A DNA stretch of 15,524 nucleotides from Treponema sp. (GTDB lineage: Bacteria > Spirochaetota > Spirochaetia > Treponematales > Breznakiellaceae), in contig JAITLF010000135.1 of the NCBI GenBank assembly GCA_031278025.1, positions 1 to 15,524 on the forward strand, read 5' to 3'. Under the pieces are notes generated by a model. The model worked only from the letters and a program-made list of their open reading frames with translations. It was not told the origin of the DNA and made no database searches. Numbering within the stretch: the first letter of the stretch is position 1; each line of letters opens with the position of its first letter. Shown piece by piece: positions 1 to 8,463 of this stretch. The translations under genes were made by a program, and so were the position numbers.

Positions 1-57
1 TAGGATAAAGGCGTTTCGTTGAGCCCCGGTTCAGCGATTTCCGGCAAAAGAAATAGA
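1..57 (+). repeat. Imperfect direct repeat, copy A
   Basis: This copy shares with copy B (210-270) the blocks TAGGATAAAG, AGCCCCGGTTCAGCG and AAAAGAA in the same order, with nearly equal spacing (one base shorter here). The left edge is the window edge, so the copy may extend further. I see no coding meaning. It is probably a dispersed genomic repeat or a duplicated leader segment. Confidence 0.6.
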
Positions 58-95
58 CGCTGTTCCGGGGCTCCCCGGTTTGCTTTACATAAGAT

Positions 96-124
96 ATTAT
101 ATCGCAAAAAAGTCAAAAAAACAA
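96..124 (-). promoter_or_regulatory. Possible leftward promoter
   Basis: On the minus strand a perfect TATAAT (positions 101-96) lies 17 bp after TTGTTT (124-119), so a transcript would start near position 89 and leave the window to the left. The -10 is consensus, but the -35 matches only half of TTGACA. The sequence is AT-rich, so a chance match is possible. Its predicted leader would contain the alternative hairpins at 21-78. Confidence 0.3.
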
Positions 125-142
125 GTATTTCGTGATTTTTTT

Positions 143-191
143 TTTGGGAGGCGTTTGGAGCTTGTCTCAGACGCCCGTTCAGGCTCCCAAA
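143..191. repeat. Two-tier inverted repeat (hairpin)
   Basis: TTTGGGAG (143-150) pairs perfectly with CTCCCAAA (184-191). Directly inside, GCGTTTG (151-157) pairs with CAGACGC (168-174) with one G-T wobble, leaving a 9-base bulge (175-183). A T-run precedes it on the plus strand, so leftward RNA would show the hairpin followed by A then U residues; it could be a terminator for leftward transcription or a structured repeat. Confidence 0.5.
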
Positions 192-209
192 GCAGGCCTT
201 GGACGTAGG

Positions 210-270
210 TAGGATAAAGACATTTTCAGAAAGCCCCGGTTCAGCGGTTTTTTGGGAAAAGAATTTGACA
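210..270 (+). repeat. Imperfect direct repeat, copy B
   Basis: Second copy of the repeat at 1-57: TAGGATAAAG at 210-219, AGCCCCGGTTCAGCG at 232-246 and AAAAGAA at 257-263. It ends in TTGACA at 265-270. That hexamer equals a consensus -35 box, but no good -10 lies 16-18 bp downstream. Copy B lies about 80 bp before the response regulator start and could belong to its leader. Confidence 0.6.
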
Positions 271-305
271 CATCCGCACGGACAGAAAGCTCTGGAGGAC
301 GCGGT

Positions 306-329
306 ATGAAGGAATGGAAACACCGGTAA
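306..329 (+). CDS. Possible 7-codon leader peptide upstream of the response regulator
   Basis: ATG at 306 is followed by six sense codons (Met-Lys-Glu-Trp-Lys-His-Arg) and TAA at 327-329. A good Shine-Dalgarno (TGGAGG, 293-298) sits 7 bases before the ATG. In contrast, the response regulator ATG at 350, 20 bases after this stop, has no visible Shine-Dalgarno. Translation of the mini-ORF might therefore feed ribosomes onto the downstream gene (translational coupling). This is a short ORF, so chance is a real alternative. Confidence 0.3.
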   Translation: MKEWKHR

Positions 330-349
330 AAATGTAGTATACCTGAATT

Positions 350-1066
350 ATGAGCGGCAGACAGACTGTTTTGGTGGTGGACGATGAGGCAAAGATAAGG
401 AGCTTCCTGAAATCGTACCTCGAAAGGAGCGGTTACGCCGTCCTTTGCGCCGGGAGCGGCAGGGAGGGGATGGAAATGTTTGAAAAAAACACCGTGTCGC
501 TGATACTGCTTGACCTGATGCTGCCGGACCTCTCAGGCGAGGAATTCTGCGGCAGGATCAGGCGGGTATCCGGCGTCCCCATCATCATGATAACCGCAAA
601 AGTGGACGAAGAAAGCATCATCGGCGGGCTTAACATTGGCGCGGACGACTATGTTACCAAACCGTTCAGCCCGCGCCAGCTTATCGCGCGGGTGGCCGCG
701 GCTCTCAGGCGGAGCGGCGGGACGGCGGCGGGCAGGCCGGAGGGGGGCGGAGGGATGCCGGAGGCCTCCCTCCGTTACGGTGATTTGGTTGTCGACACCG
801 AAAAACGGAGCGTAATCCGGGATGGAATGCCTATAGCGCTGACACGGGACGAGTACAAGATACTCACCCTGCTAATGTCGCGGCAGGCAAAAATCTTTAC
901 CCGCGACGAGATACTGGACGCCGTCAAGGGTGATGATTATTACGGCTTTGATCGTTCGATAGACAGCCACATAAAGCGGCTGAGGGCAAAGATCGGCGAT
1001 GACCCGCGCTCCCCCCGCTACATAGTTACCGTGTACGGCATGGGCTACCGTTTCGGCGCGGCGTGA
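350..1066 (+). CDS. OmpR/PhoB-family response regulator
   Basis: A 238-residue cytoplasmic transcription factor, the partner of the histidine kinase 18 bp downstream. The receiver domain (about 5-120) shows the acidic pair D11/D12, phospho-acceptor D55 in the LILLDLMLP context, T82 and K104, which is the full phosphorylation set. A winged-helix DNA-binding domain fills about 140-238 and ends in the family-typical YGMGYRF. The linker (about 122-138) is unusually glycine-rich. The start is the only Met ahead of the first receiver strand; it lacks a clear Shine-Dalgarno, and a 7-codon ORF with a good one lies just upstream. The stimulus and targets cannot be read from sequence. BaeR-like regulators are a reasonable comparison, but no specific name is justified. 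Confidence 0.93.
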   Translation: MSGRQTVLVVDDEAKIRSFLKSYLERSGYAVLCAGSGREGMEMFEKNTVSLILLDLMLPDLSGEEFCGRIRRVSGVPIIMITAKVDEESIIGGLNIGADDYVTKPFSPRQLIARVAAALRRSGGTAAGRPEGGGGMPEASLRYGDLVVDTEKRSVIRDGMPIALTRDEYKILTLLMSRQAKIFTRDEILDAVKGDDYYGFDRSIDSHIKRLRAKIGDDPRSPRYIVTVYGMGYRFGAA

Positions 1067-1084
1067 CGGCGGGGAGGCGGTAAA

Positions 1085-2632
<1,548 letters not shown>

Positions 2633-2649
2633 GTGTAGACCCCGCCCCT

Positions 2650-2678
2650 CATCAAATATGCCGGAAGCATGGTTGATG
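2650..2678. terminator. Hairpin between convergent genes, possible bidirectional terminator
   Basis: CATCAA (2650-2655) pairs with TTGATG (2673-2678), and ATGC (2658-2661) pairs with GCAT (2667-2670), around a 5-base loop. It lies 18 bp after the kinase stop and about 100 bp beyond the stop of the convergent dehydrogenase gene. There is no T-tract on either side, so it is not a classic intrinsic terminator; mRNA-end protection is an alternative. Confidence 0.35.
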
Positions 2679-2777
2679 GAACCGGAACACCGGCCTATAC
2701 TGTCGAGATACTCTCTCCCTCAAATACCACCAACCCTCTGCCGCTAAAGTTTAACCAGTGCCTCGCGGCGGGGATGC

Positions 2778-4055
2778 TCATATTTCCGGGGCCTCCGCCA
2801 GCAGGTAATCCTCCGCCTCTTTGTTCCACAGGCCGTTATGGGCTTTACATAGCTCCCCCAGCTTCCTGTAAAAGGGGTCTGTCTTTCCCTTCTCTTCAAA
2901 ATCGTCGATAGCGGTGAGATCGAGTCTTTTGTGGGTATAGATAAGTTTTTTGCCGCCCGGGATTCTGTCCAGGGTTATGGTGGTTTGAGCCGCCGCGTTA
3001 AGCCCGCCGATATGGGTAACCATGAAGACCGGGTTCAGATCCCCCCTGGCCATAAGGTCCAGGGCTTCCCTCATGTCATCCGTGTTGCCCCCGGAGGTAC
3101 CCGCGACATGGTGGGCTTCATAGTGGACATTGTAGAAATTCAGGGACGCGGAGAAGGCGGGGTCCGTGGGGCCGGCAAAAAAGTTAAGGCAGCCGTCATA
3201 GCCCAGCAGTCGATCCCCCAGTTCAAGCACCGGCTTTACCGGCGCAAAGACAAATACATCGTCATAGGACTTATCCCCGTTCAGCGCCTTGATCTGGGCC
3301 GCCGGATCGCCTGAGTCCCTGGTGTTGATATAGCGGAGCTCTACCCCGTTCTTTTGAGCCTCCTCGACGGTCAAAAGCTGTCCCGCCCGGGCAAGGCGGG
3401 CCTCGTCAATGTCGGTAACCACCAGCAGGGCGGGCCTGCGGGGGCCGTGTATGGCGTAATCAATGGCCCCAAGCCCCATCGGGCCCACACCGGCCAGGAG
3501 CGCCAGGGAACCGCCTTCGACAATGCCCATTTGATGAACATAGGAGCCGCCCTGTGTATGGTACTGGGCATGGAAGGCCCCGACAATACAGGATACCGGC
3601 TCCGCCAGGGAACCCATATAAAAATTATCCGCCTTGTAATCCAGCAGGCAGTCCATCTCCATCACTTCCTGAGGAATCACGATATAGGTGGCGTCCCCGC
3701 CGGTATATTCATACGAGTAGCCCGGCGCCCAGAGGGTTGCCTTTCCGTCAGGACCGGGATAGTTGAGGGCCGGCTGGATAGCGAACCGGGCGCCGCGCTC
3801 AAATTTTCCCGCCCATTTCTTCCCTACCTTTTCAATGACGCCGCAGAATTCATGGCCGATGATGACGGGATTCTCGCTAAGATCATGACGGATCCGCTTG
3901 TGCCCAGCCCCCTGCATGGCCAGCTTATGGCTGGACATGCAGATTGAGTCGGATACCACCTTTGCCAGGATTTCATCATCCCTGATCTGGGGAAGCTCGA
4001 ATTCCTCAAGCCGGAGATCATTCACCCCATAGATGCGGATTGCTTTTGTTTTCAT
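2778..4055 (-). CDS. Zinc-dependent medium-chain dehydrogenase, L-sorbose-1-phosphate reductase-like; last gene of the rhamnose operon
   Basis: A 425-residue cytosolic dehydrogenase. The N-terminal GroES-like catalytic domain carries the expected zinc ligands C39 (DSICMSSHK), H68/E69 (GHEFCG) and E152. The Rossmann domain starts with G189-x-G191-x-x-G194, and an acidic D215 at the end of the second strand suggests NAD(H) preference. The structural-zinc four-cysteine loop of classical alcohol dehydrogenases is missing. Overall layout and length recall the SorE (L-sorbose-1-phosphate reductase) group. Inference from position: it may reduce L-lactaldehyde or act on a sugar-phosphate intermediate; the true substrate is unknown. 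Start: ATG at 4055 with GGAG 6 bases upstream; an out-of-frame ATG lies 4 bases before it. A hairpin separates it from rhaB. Confidence 0.85.
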   Translation of the reverse strand: MKTKAIRIYGVNDLRLEEFELPQIRDDEILAKVVSDSICMSSHKLAMQGAGHKRIRHDLSENPVIIGHEFCGVIEKVGKKWAGKFERGARFAIQPALNYPGPDGKATLWAPGYSYEYTGGDATYIVIPQEVMEMDCLLDYKADNFYMGSLAEPVSCIVGAFHAQYHTQGGSYVHQMGIVEGGSLALLAGVGPMGLGAIDYAIHGPRRPALLVVTDIDEARLARAGQLLTVEEAQKNGVELRYINTRDSGDPAAQIKALNGDKSYDDVFVFAPVKPVLELGDRLLGYDGCLNFFAGPTDPAFSASLNFYNVHYEAHHVAGTSGGNTDDMREALDLMARGDLNPVFMVTHIGGLNAAAQTTITLDRIPGGKKLIYTHKRLDLTAIDDFEEKGKTDPFYRKLGELCKAHNGLWNKEAEDYLLAEAPEI

Positions 4056-4073
4056 TCATTTCTCCATAATTTA

Positions 4074-4117
4074 AAGGCTTTTTCAAAATGCCGGAAATAC
4101 CGGATATGAAAAACCTT
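4074..4117 (-). other. Intercistronic hairpin, kinase-dehydrogenase gap
   Basis: On the plus strand AAGG (4074-4077) and TTTTTCA (4079-4085) pair with TGAAAAA (4107-4113) and CCTT (4114-4117), with one bulged C; CCGG (4091-4094) pairs with CCGG (4100-4103) at the tip. It begins inside the rhaB stop codon and ends before the next Shine-Dalgarno. A role in mRNA processing or in damping the last gene is plausible. Confidence 0.45.
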
Positions 4118-5621
4118 AGATTTGATTGGTATATCGCAGCCAGGCTTCCCGATAGTAAAACAGTTCAGGCACATCTATTTTAGGAATCTCCTGATATTCA
4201 AGCTCAAAATCCCCTGACAGATCGGACATGGCCTTCCCGGTCAGCGCCATCTTGGCGGTCATCGCGGCCCCCAGCGCGGTGGCTTCGTTTACATCGGTAA
4301 GGAATACCCGGTTATCCTTAAGGGCCGCCGAAAGCAGCGCGTTATAGGCCTCGTTCTTTCTAAAGCCCCCCTCGGTAAAGACCTCGGTCCCCGGCAGAAG
4401 GCCTGTCCGTTCCAGGGCGGTAAGGGACTGCATAACCAGGGATATACGCAAGAGCGCAAAGCTCGCCTCATAATCCGCGAAGCAGGGTGGCCGCTGCCGC
4501 TCACGGGAAATATCCTGATAGGTGTATTCCCTGCCGTCTTCCACCACCCGTGCCCTTGATTGGGGAAATTGCCCTGAGCCCCGGGTAAGTTCAGGCAGCA
4601 GGAAGGCTCTTTTTTCCTTTAGGACGGAAAGATAACGCTCCTTGTCGTAGGGGGGGGTATCCTCCCGCCGGTGAATTTTCATAAGCGTTTTGGACCAGAT
4701 TTCGAATTCCTGGCCGCCTGTGAAAATGGCGGTTTTTACCGGAGTCCCAAAGGCGGAAATATTGAAGAATACCACCTTGCCCAGTTCCTCAGGGGAAAAA
4801 CCGTACTCCTCTACCGGATTCATGCAGACGCACCAGGTTCCGGTTGAATTGAGGACAAAGCCGGTTTTTCCCTTCTTTGCGAAATGGGGGAGCAGGGATG
4901 AATTGGAATCGTGGATGCCCATCGTAACGATCACATCCTTTGAGAGGCCGGTTTTTTGGGCCAGCTCCGTGGTGATGGTACCCAGTATGTCCCAGGAAGC
5001 GTTAAGTTTCTCCGGCATTAGGGACGCTATCCCCAGGTCCCAGGCTACCGATGACAGGGTATGGCTTGTCTGATCCCAAAAGTACCCGTGGCACCCCATA
5101 TATGTACTTTCCGCTCCGATCTTCCCTGTAAGACGGTATCCCCAATACTGTGGATACTGGAGAATATGCGCCGTGCGCTTGAACTGCTCCGGATACTGTT
5201 CCCGTGCAAACAATACCCCCTTGGCGGGGTTGATCAGGGCCGCCAGCTTCGGCGTTCCCGTCTTGGCCTGGAGTTCCTCAGGCGCGCCGAAACGGGCGTA
5301 AAACCGGTCGTGAAAATCGTCCCCCGGTTCATAGGTGTAGTAAATGCAGGGCAGGACGGGCTTGCCGTCTTTTCCCACGCAGACCACGGTAGCCCCATGT
5401 GTAGTAATCGCAATGGCTTTAACGGGATAATCCTTTGCCAATTCCGCGAGCTGCCCAATGAACCATGCTTCCATGGCCCTGAGATCATGGGTTTCGAAAC
5501 TATCGATTATTTTTGGCTGAAAGGTATGATACCGGATATCTCTTTGTTTAAGCCGGTCGTCATATATCGCAACCTTCTTATTGGTCATTCCAATATCAAT
5601 AACCGCTATAGCATAATCCAC
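4116..5621 (-). CDS. rhaB: FGGY-family sugar kinase, probable L-rhamnulokinase
   Basis: A 501-residue actin-fold carbohydrate kinase expected to phosphorylate L-rhamnulose at O1 with ATP. Family marks visible: phosphate-1 loop near the N-terminus (VIDIGMTNKK, D9/G11), TTHGATVV at about 73-80, catalytic base D238 in GIHDSNSS, the phosphate-2 motif NSTGTWCV at 258-265, and a C-terminal adenosine-loop region (TEVFTEGGFRKNEAYN). It differs clearly from E. coli RhaB and looks closer to a divergent FGGY subgroup met in rhamnose or fucose operons, so the substrate is inferred from its place next to rhaA. Start: GTG at 5621 with GAGG 7 bases upstream; the rhaA stop is 19 bp away. Confidence 0.8.
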   Translation of the reverse strand: MDYAIAVIDIGMTNKKVAIYDDRLKQRDIRYHTFQPKIIDSFETHDLRAMEAWFIGQLAELAKDYPVKAIAITTHGATVVCVGKDGKPVLPCIYYTYEPGDDFHDRFYARFGAPEELQAKTGTPKLAALINPAKGVLFAREQYPEQFKRTAHILQYPQYWGYRLTGKIGAESTYMGCHGYFWDQTSHTLSSVAWDLGIASLMPEKLNASWDILGTITTELAQKTGLSKDVIVTMGIHDSNSSLLPHFAKKGKTGFVLNSTGTWCVCMNPVEEYGFSPEELGKVVFFNISAFGTPVKTAIFTGGQEFEIWSKTLMKIHRREDTPPYDKERYLSVLKEKRAFLLPELTRGSGQFPQSRARVVEDGREYTYQDISRERQRPPCFADYEASFALLRISLVMQSLTALERTGLLPGTEVFTEGGFRKNEAYNALLSAALKDNRVFLTDVNEATALGAAMTAKMALTGKAMSDLSGDFELEYQEIPKIDVPELFYYREAWLRYTNQI

Positions 5622-5640
5622 GATGCGCCCTCATTACAAA

Positions 5641-6918
5641 CTACCGGCGTTTTAAGAGTACCGATTGCTCATACTCATTGACCGGTCCCAGCCAATCGAT
5701 CCCTACTGGAACCCCCGAATCCAAACACAACTTATCCCAGACCGCGGAAAACGGCAGGGTTTTTAACTCTTCCATCAGGGCCAGCCGTTCATGGTTTTTG
5801 TCCGCCTTTTCCGCGTCAATCAGCAAATTGGTGGGTTCCAGGAGCGCCTCCAGCAGGGCCTTTCGAACACTCCGGGCGCCGATCGCCCAGGCGGCGATGC
5901 GGTTTATCGAGGCGTCAAAGAAATCCAGCGCAATGTCAATTCGGTCCAAGCTTTTCTGCCGGATGATCTCCCGGCATACCTCCCGCAGATCATCGGAGTA
6001 GATTGCCACGTGATCCGAATCCCAGCGTATGCCCCGGCTAAAATGTATCAACAGGCCCGGAATAAAGAGCAGTACCGCGGAAATTTTGTCCGCTATGTTC
6101 TCGGTGGGATGAAAATGCCCCATATCAAGACAGAGGCGGATCTGTTTGGCCGCCGTGTAGGCTAAATAGAAATCATAGGAACCGACAACATAGGATTCAC
6201 TGCCGATACCGAAAAGTTTTGATTCCACCGTATCGGTAATGGTATTGGGGTCCAGTGAAACTGCCAGTACTTCATCCAGCGCGTCCCGTAGCCGGAGCCG
6301 GGGGGACAGGCGATCCGCGGGTAGGTCTTTGGAGCCGTCTGGAACCCATATATCGTTTACCGCCGGGGAACCCTGGTTGGCCCCAAATGCCGAGGCGATC
6401 CGCCGGGAAGCAAGGGCATGGCGTATCCAGAAACGGCGGATTTGCGGGTCCGCGCTTGACAGGGTATAGCCGGAATCGGCCATGTCATGAGCGAAGAAGG
6501 ATGGGTTAAAATCCAGCGGAATGCCCCGTTCCCTGGACCAGTCCATCCACTTTTTAAAATGTTCCGGCTCCAGTTCATCCCGGTGAATTTTTTTTCCACC
6601 GGTTTCGGCGTAAAATGAATGCAGGTTAAAGCGCTTTTTCCCGGGGATGAGGGAAAAGGCAAATTCCGCGTCCCGCCGCAGTTCGTCCCCGTTGCGGGCC
6701 CTCCCGGGGTAATTACCGGTAGTAAGGATGCCGCCGCCGGATAATGCTGAGGTTCCCTCGAATCCCACCACATCATCCCCCTGCCAGCAATGGATGGAAA
6801 CAGGGATATCCACGGCGGCGCGGATAAATGTATCAGTATTAACCCCCAGTTTCCCATAGGCCTCTTTTGCCAGACCATAGGCTGTTTCTATTGATTCTTT
6901 GTCCCCATAGGGCTTCAT
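5641..6918 (-). CDS. rhaA: L-rhamnose isomerase
   Basis: A 425-residue cytosolic isomerase (E. coli RhaA is 419) converting L-rhamnose to L-rhamnulose. Similarity to the RhaA type is strong from end to end, for example PVSIHCWQGDDVVGFE, TGNYPGRARN, VESKLFGIGSESY and ALDFFDASINRIAAW. Residues aligning with the two metal sites are present: E232, D265, H292 and D332, with H268, D300 and D302 at the catalytic site. Start: ATG at 6918, preceded by AAGGAG 6 bases upstream. The frame stays open for 30 more codons to another ATG (7008), but that extension overlaps the preceding aldolase gene and has no family match. The kinase gene follows after 19 bp. Confidence 0.97.
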   Translation of the reverse strand: MKPYGDKESIETAYGLAKEAYGKLGVNTDTFIRAAVDIPVSIHCWQGDDVVGFEGTSALSGGGILTTGNYPGRARNGDELRRDAEFAFSLIPGKKRFNLHSFYAETGGKKIHRDELEPEHFKKWMDWSRERGIPLDFNPSFFAHDMADSGYTLSSADPQIRRFWIRHALASRRIASAFGANQGSPAVNDIWVPDGSKDLPADRLSPRLRLRDALDEVLAVSLDPNTITDTVESKLFGIGSESYVVGSYDFYLAYTAAKQIRLCLDMGHFHPTENIADKISAVLLFIPGLLIHFSRGIRWDSDHVAIYSDDLREVCREIIRQKSLDRIDIALDFFDASINRIAAWAIGARSVRKALLEALLEPTNLLIDAEKADKNHERLALMEELKTLPFSAVWDKLCLDSGVPVGIDWLGPVNEYEQSVLLKRR

Positions 6919-6941
6919 ATCTTTCTCCTTAAATGTTTTGC

Positions 6942-6957
6942 GGCCATCCCTTTGGCC
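6942..6957 (-). other. Small intercistronic hairpin, aldolase-rhaA gap
   Basis: GGCCA (6942-6946) pairs with TGGCC (6953-6957) around a 6-base loop, midway between the aldolase stop and the rhaA Shine-Dalgarno. It is a modest 5-bp stem, so coincidence is possible, but it follows the pattern of hairpins in the other long gaps of this operon. Confidence 0.3.
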
Positions 6958-6965
6958 TAAAGACT

Positions 6966-8108
6966 CTATTCCGCGGAAACCCTGGAGCGGTACCGCTCTA
7001 CTTCCCAATTATTTATAAAATCTATTTGGTCTTGGGACATGAACCGTTCTCCACCAAAGGACTGTGCGTAAACCGCTACCTTGATGGTATCCATAAAAAG
7101 TTCCAGGGACAGCTTCGCCGCCTTTTCTGAAGGGCCGATTCCGAAGACCCCCAGCCCCTGGAGGGCGGCAATCTTCGGAATCCTGCGGGTTTTCTCCAAT
7201 TGTTTTTTCCAGGCCTCCCTAAGAAGGTCCGGAATCGCGCCGGTTCCGGTCTCTATGAAGAGGGGATCGCTTCCGGAGTACACGATGTGATCCGGTGTAA
7301 AAGATGAGGACACGGGGCTAAACGAAGCGCGATCCCGTACCAGGGTGGCGATTTCATGGTTTCGCCAAAAAACTGCCTTCCAGGGTTCTTTTTCCCCTGA
7401 AGAAGCTCCCGCCAGTTCCGCAAGGAGCCCGGCTAGCTCCCCGGAACAGTCCCAGCTTGAAAGCCCTCCTCCCAGGTCTGGCCTTCGTACTATTTTTGAT
7501 TCCAGCCGTTCCATTATTTGGGCGTATTTTTCTTTAAGCCTCTCAGCCTTATCGGCCCCAACAAAGGCTCCGTGGTTTTGAAGTAAAATAAGTTCCGCCG
7601 GGCGGCCTCGTTGGGCCTTATACAACTCCATGGCGATCTTTACCGCGCGGGAAAGGATGTAGCCGGGGTTGGTGGAGGGGATCCAAAGGGCATCCCGGCC
7701 AAACAATTCCGTAGCCGCCTCCTCCCCCCGCTTTGAGCAGGTAAGCCCGTTTAACAGCGCCGGATGGGTATGTACAACGTAAGCAAAGGGCAATATGTCG
7801 TGGAGAAGGGTTTCAACGCTGGGCCGCTTATGTTCTTCCCCGCTTTTCCGGGCCGCCATCATATCCGCCAGGACTTCTCTTTCCCGTTCTTCCGGATCCT
7901 GGGGATAATTTTTTTCCCATATCAGGCTTAAAGCCCGCCGGTCCATCCTGACAAAGCTATCCGGGGTCATGTCCGCCAGTGCGGCGCCGGAGCCTTTGAT
8001 ATACAGGGTTGTCTCATCTTTAAAGGAGGTATTACCGCCGCCGGCAACCACATATTCGGGGTTTGCACCGTAATACCGCGACAGGTTTGTCAGATCTTCA
8101 ACACTCAT
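6966..8108 (-). CDS. rhaD: Rhamnulose-1-phosphate aldolase, class II; stand-alone aldolase part of the RhaEW/YuxG type
   Basis: A 380-residue class II (zinc) aldolase expected to split L-rhamnulose 1-phosphate into dihydroxyacetone phosphate and L-lactaldehyde. Visible: the phosphate-binding GGGNTSFK at 23-30, KGSG at 38-41, catalytic-type E99 (RPSVETLLH), zinc ligands H113/H115 (VVHTHP) and H179 (LQNHGAF). The N-terminal ~200 residues form the aldolase fold. The rest, ending in FMSQDQIDFINNWEVERYR, matches the linker region that precedes the short-chain dehydrogenase domain in the bifunctional aldolase/dehydrogenase proteins of ~690 residues; that domain is absent here and the gene ends cleanly. 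It is also longer than E. coli RhaD (~274). ATG at 8108 has a weak AGG upstream and lies 21 bp after rhaM. Confidence 0.85.
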   Translation of the reverse strand: MSVEDLTNLSRYYGANPEYVVAGGGNTSFKDETTLYIKGSGAALADMTPDSFVRMDRRALSLIWEKNYPQDPEEREREVLADMMAARKSGEEHKRPSVETLLHDILPFAYVVHTHPALLNGLTCSKRGEEAATELFGRDALWIPSTNPGYILSRAVKIAMELYKAQRGRPAELILLQNHGAFVGADKAERLKEKYAQIMERLESKIVRRPDLGGGLSSWDCSGELAGLLAELAGASSGEKEPWKAVFWRNHEIATLVRDRASFSPVSSSFTPDHIVYSGSDPLFIETGTGAIPDLLREAWKKQLEKTRRIPKIAALQGLGVFGIGPSEKAAKLSLELFMDTIKVAVYAQSFGGERFMSQDQIDFINNWEVERYRSRVSAE

Positions 8109-8129
8109 ATTTAAAACCTATCAAATCCT

Positions 8130-8444
8130 TTAATCCATGTGGAATAATTCTTCCAGGGTATCGGAAACCGGCGATTCATCCGGGTGGGTCTCCATAATAT
8201 CCTTCATCATGTGCCACCATTTTTTTACGATTTCCTGTTTTGCAAGTTCCTCGTCGGTCGCGTCATCCGCAAGGTGTTGAAAGGCAAAAAGGGTAGAGGT
8301 CTTTTTATCTAAATAAATTGAATAGTTTGAAACCCCGGCTTTACGGAGTTCCGCCTTGAGCTCCGGCCAAATTTGATCGTGCCGTCTTTTGTATTCCGCC
8401 TCGCAGCCCGGGTGAAGCCGCATCGCAAAAGCATTTCGTTTCAT
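8130..8444 (-). CDS. rhaM: L-rhamnose mutarotase
   Basis: A 104-residue cytosolic enzyme, the same length as E. coli RhaM, interconverting alpha- and beta-L-rhamnose so that the isomerase gets its preferred anomer. Clear family signature: Y18 and H22 in the EYKRRHDQIWPEL segment (the known active-site pair), NYSIYLD at 40-46, the KKWWHMM tryptophan pair and the SPVSDTLEELFHMD tail. Start: ATG at 8444 with AGAGGA about 7 bases upstream. A longer reading from 8525 adds 27 residues with no family counterpart and is rejected. The homologue in rhizobial rhamnose operons is called RhaU. Confidence 0.95.
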   Translation of the reverse strand: MKRNAFAMRLHPGCEAEYKRRHDQIWPELKAELRKAGVSNYSIYLDKKTSTLFAFQHLADDATDEELAKQEIVKKWWHMMKDIMETHPDESPVSDTLEELFHMD

Positions 8445-8463
8445 GCGGGGTCCTCTTTGCAGC

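Larger units (their letters stand above)
1..349. other. Intergenic region with repeats and hairpins, no gene remnant recognised
   Basis: No convincing coding sequence or gene remnant was seen on either strand, apart from a possible 7-codon leader ORF at 306-329. The stretch holds two imperfect copies of a ~60-bp repeat (1-57 and 210-270), a strong inverted repeat at 143-191, alternative pairings of a GAGCCCCGG block near 21-78 and a possible leftward promoter at 96-124. A run of T at 136-145 precedes the 143-191 hairpin. The AT-rich core (about 85-145) inside otherwise GC-rich sequence fits a regulatory or mobile-repeat region better than decayed coding DNA. Confidence 0.6.

Noticed and set aside
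265..295. TTGACA at 265-270 as a -35 box for the two-component operon
   Set aside because: Sequence 16-18 bp downstream (around AGCTCT) does not resemble a -10 box; it is also the edge of a repeat copy.
1..349. tRNA or other known structured RNA in the leading region
   Set aside because: The repeated GGTTCAG-like block hinted at a T-loop, but no cloverleaf, acceptor stem or CCA end can be assembled around it.
2669..2911. Plus-strand 80-codon ORF between the kinase and the dehydrogenase
   Set aside because: Mostly antisense to the dehydrogenase C-terminus, low-complexity proline-rich translation, no ribosome site of note.
3354..3947. Plus-strand 197-codon ORF antisense to the dehydrogenase
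   Set aside because: Complement of a clearly conserved enzyme; no domain recognised and no promoter or ribosome site.
6919..7008. N-terminal extension of rhaA by 30 residues from ATG 7008
   Set aside because: It overlaps the end of the aldolase gene, lacks family similarity, and the ATG at 6918 has an AAGGAG ribosome site.
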